Below, one piece after another: positions 42,942-51,610 of a DNA stretch of 64,000 bases (position 1 is the first letter of the stretch; each line of letters starts with the position of its first letter). A program made the position numbers and the translations under genes. Source of the stretch: Lachnospiraceae bacterium (GTDB taxonomy: Bacteria; Bacillota; Clostridia; Lachnospirales; Lachnospiraceae); the NCBI GenBank assembly GCA_910575475.1, contig CAJTGD010000003.1:124001-188000 (forward strand), given 5' to 3'. The notes under the pieces are model-generated. The model searched no databases. It was not told the origin of the DNA and saw nothing but the letters and a program-made list of their open reading frames with translations.

Positions 42942-43560
42942 GGTTCCTCCTTCACCTTTACCGGCGCGCCCTTCTCGTACTTATCGCAATCCTCCACATC
43001 GCATCCCCTGGAACGCTTCGTTCCGGATTTTAGCGCGTATTCACATTTAATCCCGAAGTTTTTCTGGTTGTAAGTAGCCGCCCTGTATTTGCAGGTCTTA
43101 CACAGATGGCGGTCCGCGTTCTTCCCCTTTGTTTCCGCCAGCCGTTCCCGGATCTTCTTAGCGGCCGCCCAGACCGTGCCGTATTTTATCCCTGTCTTTT
43201 CTGCGATCTCCGAATCTGTAAGCCCCTGCTTGACATAGGGCTCAATGATATCCTTGGCTTCTTTTGGTTTCGCCTTCTGAGCACCCGCTTTTTTCGTTAC
43301 CCTGGCTTTACCATGAGCCTGATCTGCTGGAGGGATATCCGCTTCCGGCTCCCCCCCTGGACATTGCGCAGCACCTTCTCCTCATAGTCTTCTCCGGCTT
43401 CCAGCTCCGCGTTGATAAAATATACAGCATCGTCCGGAAGCGGGTCAGAAATGCGTACAAACCGCATCCCGCCATCTGCCATCCTTACGGCTGCCATTGT
43501 ACCCTTGTTGCCGTTCAGGAACGCTTTCAATGCCTCTTCCCGTGTGTTCTCAACTAACAT
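42938..43560 (-). CDS. Zinc-ribbon/HTH phage protein split at a G7 tract (frameshift)
   Basis: The first frame starts at ATG 43560 (CAGGAGGAAAAATC upstream) and reads MLVENTREEALKAFLNGNKG to VLRNVQGG, then leaves phase and stops at 43297. At 43351-43357 the minus strand has seven G in the phase CAG GGG GGG. A slip of -1, or one extra G, continues as EPEADIPPADQAHGKARVTK. This leads into a helix-turn-helix (LTDSEIAEKTGIKYGTVWAA) and a cysteine cluster (HLCKTCKYR, KCEY, GCDVEDC) and ends at 42938. The joined product has about 207 residues. The second part has no start codon of its own, so the two frames must be one gene, expressed by frameshifting, phase-variable, or broken. Confidence 0.72.
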
Positions 43561-43732
43561 GATTTTTCCTCCTGCACTTCATTCCTTTGTGGAAATACAG
43601 CTTTATATGCCGCTTTGTCTGGACATAATCATATTCCCCGATAATCATTTCACCACATCTCTCGCAGATCTTCACGTCTTCCACCCTGGCTTCATTCCGT
43701 GGAATGTTATTGTCTTTTATCAATCCTCTCAA
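43550..43732 (-). CDS. Small zinc-ribbon-like phage protein
   Basis: The 60-residue product contains CERCGEMI and a later KGMKCRRK, a likely metal site. The outer start is TTG at 43732; the next TTG three codons on is also possible, because the ribosome site is weak. It overlaps both neighbours in the early operon. Function is unknown. Confidence 0.6.
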   Translation of the reverse strand: MRGLIKDNNIPRNEARVEDVKICERCGEMIIGEYDYVQTKRHIKLYFHKGMKCRRKNHVS

Positions 43733-43916
43733 CCTCGCTTATCACAGCTGCTATCATTTCCTTGGCGAAGGGCTGCTTCCCATACTTCGCATGCAGCCCA
43801 TCCGCCTCCTCAACGAGTTGCTCCCACATTTTTCTGTCTTTGTCCTGGCCGTAATACTTCCGGTACAGTCCCCAGCAGTCCCCGAACAGCCTTGCAGCTT
43901 CCAGAAAAGCCATCAT
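43707..43916 (-). CDS. Hypothetical early phage protein
   Basis: I start at ATG 43916, next to the RusA stop, giving a 69-residue helical protein (MMAFLEAARLFGDCWGLYRK, ending EVERIDKRQ). The frame is open 14 codons further upstream. No family is recognised. Confidence 0.6.
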   Translation of the reverse strand: MMAFLEAARLFGDCWGLYRKYYGQDKDRKMWEQLVEEADGLHAKYGKQPFAKEMIAAVISEVERIDKRQ

Positions 43917-44311
43917 AGCTTTTCGATCCGGATATAGATCCCCGGGAACTCGGCCCAAAACTTCTCCACAAGCTCGGATGCCACCAGCGCATCATCATCC
44001 CAGAAACCGACCAGCGTCATGCAGTCCTTCAGGAGCTTCTGCAGGTTGTCCGTGTCCGGCCGGCTTGTTTTATATTCACCGTCTCCATAGTGTTCCTTCG
44101 GGAAGCACCATCTTGTGATCAGACGGATGCCATGGTGATACGGCTCCTCTGGCGCGTGCTGTCCCAAATAAGCAGTCAGCTTCTGCCTTGCGCTTTTCAA
44201 CTCCTGCGGCTCATAGAATACTGGTTTGCCATTTACCACATGCACCTTCTTTTCCTGGTGGGTGACGGTCGGGGGAACCATCGCCATAAAAAATTCATTC
44301 AACACCATCAT
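43913..44311 (-). CDS. rusA: RusA-like Holliday junction endonuclease
   Basis: Starting at ATG 44311 (AGGAG seven bases upstream), the 132-residue protein matches the RusA family: MVPPTVTHQEKKVH near the N-terminus, then the metal-binding RPDTDNLQKLLKDCM (about 82-96) and GFWDDDALV. It resolves branched DNA before packaging. It is the last gene before the palindrome array, in the direction of transcription from the replication genes. Confidence 0.87.
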   Translation of the reverse strand: MMVLNEFFMAMVPPTVTHQEKKVHVVNGKPVFYEPQELKSARQKLTAYLGQHAPEEPYHHGIRLITRWCFPKEHYGDGEYKTSRPDTDNLQKLLKDCMTLVGFWDDDALVASELVEKFWAEFPGIYIRIEKL

Positions 44312-44376
44312 AATCAAACTCCTATCTCCATGCTTTATCACGTTAACTTGTGAAATCATCTTTTTTCATCGTCTCC

Positions 44377-44442
44377 GTCATGGGGAGGGGGAAGGGAACG
44401 GGCGGGCTCTGCTTATGGCCCGTCCATTCCTACCCCCATGAC
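44377..44442. other. Large imperfect hairpin between rusA and the primase gene
   Basis: The outer arms GTCATGGGG (44377-44385) and CCCCATGAC (44434-44442) pair perfectly, and further G-rich and C-rich segments inside (GGGCGGGC; GGCCCGTCC) extend the stem. It lies in an otherwise empty stretch beside the palindrome array. It may be part of a replication origin or a structured RNA; no T run marks it as a terminator. Confidence 0.6.
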
Positions 44443-44480
44443 CACGCATTGCGGGGGAAATATTTTACCCTTTAGGGTAT

Positions 44481-44661
44481 AGGTTTCCCCGCCGCTGGCG
44501 GAAACCTGATTTTTAAGGTTTCCCCGTCTGTTTTCTTTGTGCGGCGGAAACCTGATTTTAAGGATTCCCCGCCATCCTATTTCTTACGGGGAATCCTGGA
44601 TTTTCAGGTTTCCCCGCCACGGTCTCAGGCACGGGGAAACCTGAAATTTAAGGTTCCCCCG
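44481..44661. repeat. Array of five related palindromes, candidate phage origin
   Basis: Five overlapping or adjacent palindromes share the arms GGGGAAACCT and AGGTTTCCCC with small variations. They lie at 44481-44507, 44497-44526, 44543-44573, 44587-44617 and 44631-44661. Four have a T- and A-rich centre (GATTTTTA type). The array lies between rusA and the primase-helicase gene and runs into the last codons of the latter. The iterated, AT-centred design next to replication genes suggests an origin or a binding array for a replication protein. Confidence 0.7.
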
Positions 44662-46885
44662 TCTCATGTTTCCGCTTCCTTTTCCTCACTTCTCCGTTTT
44701 CGCAAGTATATCCCCCGTGCTCTTTTATCCAACCCCGGGCAGTCCTTTCAGAGATCCCAAGGTACTCCGCGACATCTTTCACTGTCGGGGCCTCTCCAAA
44801 ATTGCTGCCTTCGATTGCTTCTTCCAACGCTTTCCTGCGGTCAGCTTTTCGATTCTGCGAGTTCTTTTTGATCTTCTCCGCACCGCGCTGCCACGGCGGT
44901 TTTTCTGCTTCCGGCTGGATATCCTTCAGCGCTCCGGATTCATCTTCCCTATGTACAGGATAATCAAACCACAGATTCACAGGCTGGAACTTCGGGAACT
45001 CCCTCAGGGTACCCTCTATGCGCCATGCTGTACGCTGCTGGACTGCCTTGCAGGTCTCCTGGATCTCCTGATCCAGAATACGGTATTCAGAAGGACTCAT
45101 CGTTTTCCCGCAGTATTGCACCATCGTCAGGCTGCTGCACTGGTCATCCTGTGACAGTTCTTCGTCCATCCGTTCCCCATATCCAAATCTTTTTAATGCC
45201 CTGATGCACTCCGCGCATACGGCCTTATTTTCTTCCTGATTTAATAACGCGTCTGTCGTTTCTAGCTCAATCAGGTCCATCAGCGCATCCGGATCCCGCG
45301 CGAATACTCCCGATCCGGATGCCCGGTCCATGGATTTTTTCCCGCCCTGGCTGCCCTTACTGTGATGGTGGCAGTAGATCACCGCGCAGCCCAGCTCTGT
45401 ACAGACCTTATCAAACTGGTTGCAGAAATTCGCCATTTGATCCGCACTGTTTTCATCCCCGGTAATGACTTTATAGATCGGGTCAATAATGATAGCGATA
45501 TAGTCCTTCTTTGCGGCCCGCCTGATCAGTTTCGGCGCCAGCTTGTCCATAGGGACTGACTTTCCCCTTAAATTCCAGATATCAATGTTGTGGAGCTGTT
45601 CCGGCTCCCACCTGAGCGCCTGGTATACATCTTTAAACCGATGCAGGCAGCTGGAGCGGCTCAATTCCAGGTTTACATACATGACTTTTCCTCTGGTACA
45701 CTCCCAGTTGATCCACTTCCTGCCTTCAGCAATGGCAATGCACAGCTCGATCAGAAGAAAAGACTTTCCTGCCTTTGAAGGGCCTGCAATCAGCATTTTG
45801 TGGCCCTGCCGCAATACGTCCTGGATCAGGCATGGTTCCAGCTCCGGAAGGCTGCCCCATACACTTTCCAGGCTCTCCGGTTCCGGAAGGTCATCATTGA
45901 TACTTTCGATCCATTCCTTCCACTCATTCCAGGACTCTTTCCCGATATTCCGGTCTACGATAAACTGCTTTTTTCCATTCCTCTCAACGCCTGGAAGCCG
46001 GGAAAGCCGGGACGGGTTCTTATTCTGTGTGTCGATTTTTAATCCGTTCTTCTGGCATACGCCGTACAGATAATCCACCCGTTTCCTGTATTCGTTATAA
46101 TCCGCCGCGTCTACCCTTACAATTGCATGCAGGCTCTTCCCTCCGGAATGGACCAGGCAGGCCACCGGCAGCTCCAGCTCCCGGATGATCGCGTTCTGAC
46201 GGTCAATTTCCAGTTCGTCCGATTCCACAAGGGCATATTTGAAGTCTGTGACATTGGCGCCTTTTACGTCTTTCCCATCCAGAGGGTTGAAGCGGATCCA
46301 CGCTCCTGCTTTCGGATCGTAATCTCCGAGTACGCTGCCGATATCCCCTTTGCATTTTGACAGTTCCTCGATCAGTTTGCCTGCCGTCCGGCTGTAGCTT
46401 CCCTTATTGGCCGGTATGTAACGTCCGTCTTTTTCCCAGCTCTTCACTACATACCCCACATTTTCAGAAGCTTCAAACAAGGTTTCCAGATATTGCATGA
46501 CCTGGGCGGCGGGATCCCATTTTTTTGGTTCCTGTACTTCCTTTTCCTCCACCCAGCTTCTATCTACTACAACAAGGCCGTCTGTGCTGACCTCATCATC
46601 CCAGTCCAGCTCACGCCACTCATAGGAAGGCCGCCACCCATGTTCCATTGCCATCTGCACGATCGTCCCGGCCGTGACCGGGGCAGCGGAGCCATGGAAG
46701 GACTTCCATTTCTTCTCACACTCTCCCTGATGGTACCGCGCGTCATTGCGGCTCCACTGATCCCAGTCTGACGCCGTATAGCCTTCATGCTTTAATGCCA
46801 TGCCCACATTGATCCATTCCTGGTAATCCAGCTCTGCAGGATTGATAGATTTTATGATCTCAATCAGATCCGTCCGCTGTTCCAT
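44648..46885 (-). CDS. Phage primase-helicase (PriCT-2 plus RepA-like AAA ATPase)
   Basis: The N-terminus (SINPAELDYQEWINVGMALK) is a PriCT-2 domain at about residues 10-80. A primase-polymerase-like region follows (YALVESDELEIDRQNAIIRE; HSGGKSLHAIVRVDAADYNE). The helicase part starts near 355 with Walker A IAGPSKAGKSFLL and has Walker B IAIIIDPIYK (about 465) and IYCHHHSKG. The last 60 residues hold a helix-turn-helix (VKDVAEYLGISERTARGWIK) that could bind the palindrome array located at the gene's end. It would open and prime the phage origin. At 745 residues it fits fused primase-helicases. Confidence 0.83.
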   Translation of the reverse strand: MEQRTDLIEIIKSINPAELDYQEWINVGMALKHEGYTASDWDQWSRNDARYHQGECEKKWKSFHGSAAPVTAGTIVQMAMEHGWRPSYEWRELDWDDEVSTDGLVVVDRSWVEEKEVQEPKKWDPAAQVMQYLETLFEASENVGYVVKSWEKDGRYIPANKGSYSRTAGKLIEELSKCKGDIGSVLGDYDPKAGAWIRFNPLDGKDVKGANVTDFKYALVESDELEIDRQNAIIRELELPVACLVHSGGKSLHAIVRVDAADYNEYRKRVDYLYGVCQKNGLKIDTQNKNPSRLSRLPGVERNGKKQFIVDRNIGKESWNEWKEWIESINDDLPEPESLESVWGSLPELEPCLIQDVLRQGHKMLIAGPSKAGKSFLLIELCIAIAEGRKWINWECTRGKVMYVNLELSRSSCLHRFKDVYQALRWEPEQLHNIDIWNLRGKSVPMDKLAPKLIRRAAKKDYIAIIIDPIYKVITGDENSADQMANFCNQFDKVCTELGCAVIYCHHHSKGSQGGKKSMDRASGSGVFARDPDALMDLIELETTDALLNQEENKAVCAECIRALKRFGYGERMDEELSQDDQCSSLTMVQYCGKTMSPSEYRILDQEIQETCKAVQQRTAWRIEGTLREFPKFQPVNLWFDYPVHREDESGALKDIQPEAEKPPWQRGAEKIKKNSQNRKADRRKALEEAIEGSNFGEAPTVKDVAEYLGISERTARGWIKEHGGYTCENGEVRKRKRKHETGEP

Positions 46886-46887
46886 CC

Positions 46888-48471
46888 TTATGCACCTTCC
46901 CTATATTCCACCGGATTGATCTCCGGCGGAATTCTCCAACCATTGGACGCAATTCGGTCGATCAATCTTTTCGCAGTGTCAAACTGCCATGTCCCCACAT
47001 GCTGAAAACCTTTCCCTTCCAAAAAACGGATCTGCTTTGGTGTCGTAAGGTTTTCCTCTTTACGTTTATTCAGCCGGTCCAGGATCTTAGCCGCTTTCCC
47101 CGCGTTGTCGATCTGATCCGGAAGGATCCCCAGCTTTTCCAGAGTCTGTTTCTGTTTATCAGAAGGCGGCGCCATCTCCCAGCCGAATGCCGGAACATAC
47201 CCTGACAGATCCTCTGCCTGGATGCTCATTTCAAACTGCAGTGGATCCACCAGTTTCTTTTTCCTTCTCTTCATCTCTGCCAGCTGCTTCGCAAGTGCTT
47301 CCTCACGCTGGGCGATCACATCCTCCGCTGCAGCCTTTTCCGCCACTTCGATATCCATTGGGCATCCGGCTGTTTCCAGGTTCTCCGTCATCTTTTTCGC
47401 CACATCTTCATTCTCACAGATCAGGTGTGCCGGATGGCAGAGTTCATGCCGTTCCGTGTGCCAGAGAAAATCCAACAAAAGCAGGTGATCCTTCCCTGGC
47501 GCAAGCCTGGTCCCGCGCCCCACCATCTGGCAGTACAGGCTGCGTACCTTTGTGGGGCGCAGCACCGCAATGCAATCTACAGACGGGCAGTCCCAGCCTT
47601 CTGTCAGGAGCATAGAATTGCAGAGCACGTTATACCTTCCCGCTTCAAAATCCTGCAGGATCTCTGCCCTGTCCTGGCTTTCTCCGTTCACTTCTGCAGC
47701 GCGGAAGCCATTCTCATTCAGGATATCCCGGAACTTCTGGCTTGTCTTTACCAGAGGCAGGAATACCACCGTTTTTTTATCCATACAGTATTTTTTCATT
47801 TCCTCCGCGATCTCGCGCAGGTATGGGTCCAGGGCTGTTCCCAGATCTTCCAGCTTAAAATCCCCGGATTGCACCCCGACACCTGACAGGTCTACTTTTA
47901 AAGGGATCGTGATCGCCTTGATAGGAGACAGATATCCCTCTTTGATCGCTCTGGGCATGGTATATTCGTAAGCCAGACTTTCAAATACATTTCCCAGGTT
48001 CTTCATATCCCCGCGGTCGGGCGTAGCCGTCACGCCCAAGATCTTCGCACATGGGAAATGATTCAGAACACGCTGGTAACTGTCGGACACACAATGATGC
48101 GCTTCATCAATGATAATGGTTCCGAAAAAATCTTCTGGGAACCGCTCCAGCCGTTTTTTGCGCATCATGCTCTGCACGGAGCCTACCACGATCCGGAACC
48201 AGCTCCCGATGCAGGTCTGCTCCGCCTTTTCTGTAGCACAGCCGAGGCCCGTAGCTTTTGCGATCTTATCTGCCGCCTGATCCAGCAGCTCCCCCCGGTG
48301 CGCCAGGATCAATACCCGGTCTCCCTGGCGGACGCATTCTTCCGTTATCTTTGCAAAAACGATTGTTTTCCCGCAGCCAGTTGGCAGTACAAGCAGGGTT
48401 TTCTTCGTCCCATTATCCCAGTTTTCAAAAACCGCTTCTTTTGCTTCTCTCTGATATGGCCTGAGTTCCAT
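46888..48471 (-). CDS. Superfamily 2 DEAD/DEAH-box helicase
   Basis: The protein begins MELRPYQREAKEAVFENWDN with the Q-like motif, then Walker A LPTGCGKTIVFA (about 30), DEAHH (about 125), VTATPDRGD, and motif VI QMVGRGTRLAPGKDH (about 315). The C-terminal 130 residues are helical (KQTLEKLGILPDQIDNAGKA, KQIRFLEGKGF). At 527 residues it matches helicases common in phage replication modules. Its stop region abuts the primase gene and its start overlaps the DUF669 gene. Confidence 0.88.
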   Translation of the reverse strand: MELRPYQREAKEAVFENWDNGTKKTLLVLPTGCGKTIVFAKITEECVRQGDRVLILAHRGELLDQAADKIAKATGLGCATEKAEQTCIGSWFRIVVGSVQSMMRKKRLERFPEDFFGTIIIDEAHHCVSDSYQRVLNHFPCAKILGVTATPDRGDMKNLGNVFESLAYEYTMPRAIKEGYLSPIKAITIPLKVDLSGVGVQSGDFKLEDLGTALDPYLREIAEEMKKYCMDKKTVVFLPLVKTSQKFRDILNENGFRAAEVNGESQDRAEILQDFEAGRYNVLCNSMLLTEGWDCPSVDCIAVLRPTKVRSLYCQMVGRGTRLAPGKDHLLLLDFLWHTERHELCHPAHLICENEDVAKKMTENLETAGCPMDIEVAEKAAAEDVIAQREEALAKQLAEMKRRKKKLVDPLQFEMSIQAEDLSGYVPAFGWEMAPPSDKQKQTLEKLGILPDQIDNAGKAAKILDRLNKRKEENLTTPKQIRFLEGKGFQHVGTWQFDTAKRLIDRIASNGWRIPPEINPVEYREGA

Positions 48472-48914
48472 TAAAACTCACCTGCCTTAAATTGTTTCTT
48501 CGGTTTCGGTAAATATTTTTTTACATGATTGTATTTCTTTGTCGGATCCTTTTCATCGGAGCGTACTTCTATCGTTGCACGACCCGTTGCCTGCGGAACC
48601 ATCTGCCAGTTTGGCTTTATCTTTCCATTTTCTCCCTTTTCAAATCCAATAGACAGAAAGAACTCCGCAATCTTCCAAGCCATCTTGTCATACAGGAACA
48701 GGCTCTCATTCATGACTGTTGTGCCTTCCTGGGCATCGATCCGGATTTTCAGCAATGCGCGGTTACATGGAGGCATCTTGTTGCTTCCCTCATATCTTCC
48801 CCTTTCAAAACTTTCTACAACAAAATCATAATCGCCTTCTGGAAGGAGTATGTATTCGTTTACTTCTACCTCATCATCCCAGTCCATCTCTTTTCCTCTG
48901 ATATCTTCACTCAT
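48471..48914 (-). CDS. DUF669 family protein, probable phage single-strand DNA-binding protein
   Basis: The 147 residues (EYILLPEGDYDFVVESFERG; NRALLKIRIDAQEGTTVMNE; GRATIEVRSDEKDPTKKYNH; KKYLPKPKKQFKAGEF) match the DUF669 pattern, with an OB-like beta core. The family occurs in recombination blocks with Sak4-like ATPases. A role in coating single-stranded DNA is likely but inferred. Confidence 0.78.
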   Translation of the reverse strand: MSEDIRGKEMDWDDEVEVNEYILLPEGDYDFVVESFERGRYEGSNKMPPCNRALLKIRIDAQEGTTVMNESLFLYDKMAWKIAEFFLSIGFEKGENGKIKPNWQMVPQATGRATIEVRSDEKDPTKKYNHVKKYLPKPKKQFKAGEF

Positions 48915-48932
48915 ACTCTGTCACCTCTCGTT

Positions 48933-50282
48933 TTATTCAAATGGAATCTCATAATTACTTCTGATCTCCTGAATCACTGCCAGGACTTTCGGCCAGGCTG
49001 CGATCAGGCAGCCCTCCACAAATTCGTCCGGAAGGTTCTGGAACGGCGTCCCTCTTGGGAAGAACCCACGCCTGTACACCGCCTCCAGAAGCTCCTCTTC
49101 GGATACCAGTTTTTCATACATCAGATCCTGCAATGCCTTTGGTATGTAGTTATTCAGCCGGAATGTCCGGGTCTTAGACATATCCGGCTCCGGCGGTTTC
49201 GCTTTCTTCGCTGTCCCGGCTTCATACCTTGCTTTATTGATCTCAATAGAAACCTGGGAATCTGGATCAGTCGGCATTTTCTGGCCTTTTTTTACCATCC
49301 AGTAGCAATCAGATTCTGCATGGTAAAAATATCGGTCTTCCTGCGCATACTCGTTTCTTTTGTTCGTTGCAGTATCTGCCGCCGTATTTGTTCCCGGACC
49401 GGTGTTAAACTCCATCTGCTCCGGAGTTCCTTTCGGGATATTCACGAAGGAATAATCTGTCTTTTCTTCTTTTTGTGCAGATGCAGCGTCCAGGGATTCT
49501 CGTTTCGTTTCCGGCATTTTATTTTCTATTGGCTGCCGTACTTCCTGCCTCTGTCCGCTCATCAGGATGTGGGCGATCTCCATATAATCAAATGGGAGCT
49601 CTTCATCCAGGTCATAGCGGTTCTTTGCGTCCCAGCAGGGGTGATGGCTCGTATACATGACACGTTTCCCGCCTTGGGCCTTATGCTTCTTCCCCTTATC
49701 ATCTACGGCAACAGAATACGTCTTGTAATTCGCAAAGAGTAAGGCATCAGACCATTCCTTTACCAACGGCGCAGTCTGGGAAGAAGTCTTCGTCCCCAGC
49801 TTCAGCTCGTAACGGTCATAGGCTCCCATTTCATCCGGCTGTTCAAATTTACGCATCTGCGCATGGGCTGTGAGCACCACATTGATACCAGTCTCGATCA
49901 CATCCGACAATCGGTTTAGAAAACGGCCAAACTCTTCCTTCGTATAAACATAGCCTTTTCCATAACTGAAACTTTCAATCCCGTCCTTCTGGTGCTTTGC
50001 GCAGATAAACTCAATACAGAGCTGCTCCGCCCAGTCGATCGTGTCGATCACAAGCGTATTGCATACATGGGGATTGCTCTTCACATAGTCGATCTCTTCC
50101 AGGAGCATTTGCCAGCTGGTGGGACGCGGCAGCCTTGCCACGTCCATACTGCTGGTACTCCCTTCCGTATCAATAAATACCGGGTTCGGGAATTTTGACG
50201 CAAACGTAGATTTCCCAATGCCTTCGGGGCCATACACCACGACTTTCTTTGCCTTCTGGATCACGCCTCTTGTAATCTTCAT
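48933..50282 (-). CDS. Sak4-like RecA-core ATPase (AAA_24) of the recombination module
   Basis: Walker A VYGPEGIGKSTFASKFPNPV (about residues 16-35) and Walker B NTLVIDTIDWAE (about 76-87) define the RecA-like core. LTAHAQMRKFEQPDEMGAYD follows at about 140. This is the Sak4/AAA_24 group of phage single-strand annealing and recombination ATPases. The C-terminal 200 residues, with KNEYAQEDRYFYHAESDCYW, are an extra region not usual in Sak4 (about 230 residues) and are not recognised. It is coupled to the SMC-like gene upstream. Confidence 0.8.
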   Translation of the reverse strand: MKITRGVIQKAKKVVVYGPEGIGKSTFASKFPNPVFIDTEGSTSSMDVARLPRPTSWQMLLEEIDYVKSNPHVCNTLVIDTIDWAEQLCIEFICAKHQKDGIESFSYGKGYVYTKEEFGRFLNRLSDVIETGINVVLTAHAQMRKFEQPDEMGAYDRYELKLGTKTSSQTAPLVKEWSDALLFANYKTYSVAVDDKGKKHKAQGGKRVMYTSHHPCWDAKNRYDLDEELPFDYMEIAHILMSGQRQEVRQPIENKMPETKRESLDAASAQKEEKTDYSFVNIPKGTPEQMEFNTGPGTNTAADTATNKRNEYAQEDRYFYHAESDCYWMVKKGQKMPTDPDSQVSIEINKARYEAGTAKKAKPPEPDMSKTRTFRLNNYIPKALQDLMYEKLVSEEELLEAVYRRGFFPRGTPFQNLPDEFVEGCLIAAWPKVLAVIQEIRSNYEIPFE

Positions 50283-51580
50283 TAAAAGTCACCTGCTTTC
50301 CATTCTTTTTTCTTTGGCTGTTCCTCCGGGACCTCCTGGCCTGCCACATACCCATCCTCGATCAGGATTGAGCATTCGTCCCCGGTGCTGACTCTGGTAG
50401 CGATCGCCTGCAGCCCTTCCTGTTCCAGCCATGCGCCGAACTCATTCAATGTCCGGATATCCATCTGTTCTAATTTATCCAGGAGCACGAAACCGCATTT
50501 CGGATTCAGCTTCCGGACAATAGCTGTCGCTACCCGCAGGCGATCCGATCCTGACATGTTGTCCCATTTCTGCCCTTTATAGATAAGCTCCCCATCCTCA
50601 ACCGCCAGCTCTGGAAGCGGAAGATCCGCATTCTTCAGCAAATCTGTCTTTGATGTTCTTACGTCATTGATCTTGACCGTCAGGCTGTTGTACTGTTCCT
50701 TATAAGTCAGCGCGTCTTCTTCCGCCTTATCCTTATCCATGTTGGCGCGTACCTTGCGGTTGATCTCCTCAATATTCGTAATACTCCTTTCCAGCTCTGC
50801 CGTAGACTGGTCCTGCAGCTCCTGGGCATCCATCATGGCTACATTCAAAGAGGTCTTCGCATCCGCCAGTTCCTGCTCTTTCTTTTGAAGCTGCTCCCTC
50901 ATGGCTTCCACTTCCTGTTCAAGAAAAGTAATCGACTGCTGATAGGAATGGACGCGTTCCCTTTTCTTCTGGTTTTCACCGTTTCTCGCCAGGATCTCCT
51001 GCTGCTGCCTGATCAGCTCTGTGGGTGAGACCAGTTCCTTCGGCGCATCCGGGAAATATGGCTGCTCCTTCGCGTATTTTTCTTTCTGGTCTGCGATCCT
51101 CCCGATCGCTAGCCGTTCATTATACAAATCCTTTTCCTGTTCCTCCAACTGGGCAAGCTGGTCTCCGATCCCGATGATCTTCAACAGAATCCTGGCTTTT
51201 TCTTTCCCGGATGACTCCATGAACTTCGGAAGGTTCAGCGCCAGCTGCTCTACAAATTCATTGAGGAGCTGCTGCCCTCCCTTATTGCCGTTCGGATCCG
51301 TGACTTTTAAACTGCTGTTCTTGCCTTTCCGCTCCACAACCAGGCCGTTGCTCATAACCATATGCAGATTCGGTGGGATCGCAGACCCTTCACGCTGCGC
51401 CTTCGATGGCCGGAAGTTCTCTCCGCCTAATGCCCACGCAATGGAATCCAGTACGGAGGTCTTCCCCTGGTTATTATTCCCGCCCACAATCGTCAGGCCA
51501 TTGGCCGTTGGTTCTATCTTGACAGCCTTGATCCTTTTCACATTCTCAATCTCCAGCTTGTTGATCTTAATACTATCCAT
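50282..51580 (-). CDS. SMC/RecN-like ATPase (AAA_23) of the recombination module
   Basis: I start at ATG 51580 (MDSIKINKLEIENVKRIKAV). Walker A is GGNNNQGKTSVLDSIAWAL at about 32-50. A coiled coil spans about 135-290 (RQQQEILARNGENQKKRERV; FLEQEVEAMREQLQKKEQEL). The second ATPase half has a signature-like MSGSDRLRVATAIV (about 340) and CGFVLLDKLEQMD. The Walker B acid would be the D of LLDK, without the usual following glutamate. It resembles the ATPase halves of SbcC-type nuclease complexes. It is encoded with Sak4, DUF669 and RusA. Confidence 0.82.
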   Translation of the reverse strand: MDSIKINKLEIENVKRIKAVKIEPTANGLTIVGGNNNQGKTSVLDSIAWALGGENFRPSKAQREGSAIPPNLHMVMSNGLVVERKGKNSSLKVTDPNGNKGGQQLLNEFVEQLALNLPKFMESSGKEKARILLKIIGIGDQLAQLEEQEKDLYNERLAIGRIADQKEKYAKEQPYFPDAPKELVSPTELIRQQQEILARNGENQKKRERVHSYQQSITFLEQEVEAMREQLQKKEQELADAKTSLNVAMMDAQELQDQSTAELERSITNIEEINRKVRANMDKDKAEEDALTYKEQYNSLTVKINDVRTSKTDLLKNADLPLPELAVEDGELIYKGQKWDNMSGSDRLRVATAIVRKLNPKCGFVLLDKLEQMDIRTLNEFGAWLEQEGLQAIATRVSTGDECSILIEDGYVAGQEVPEEQPKKKEWKAGDF

Positions 51581-51610
51581 TCTTTTTTCTCCCTTCATTT
51601 TTTATCCGTA

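Noticed and set aside
44481..44661. CRISPR array
   Set aside because: The repeats are short palindromes with irregular spacing and no unique spacers of equal length.
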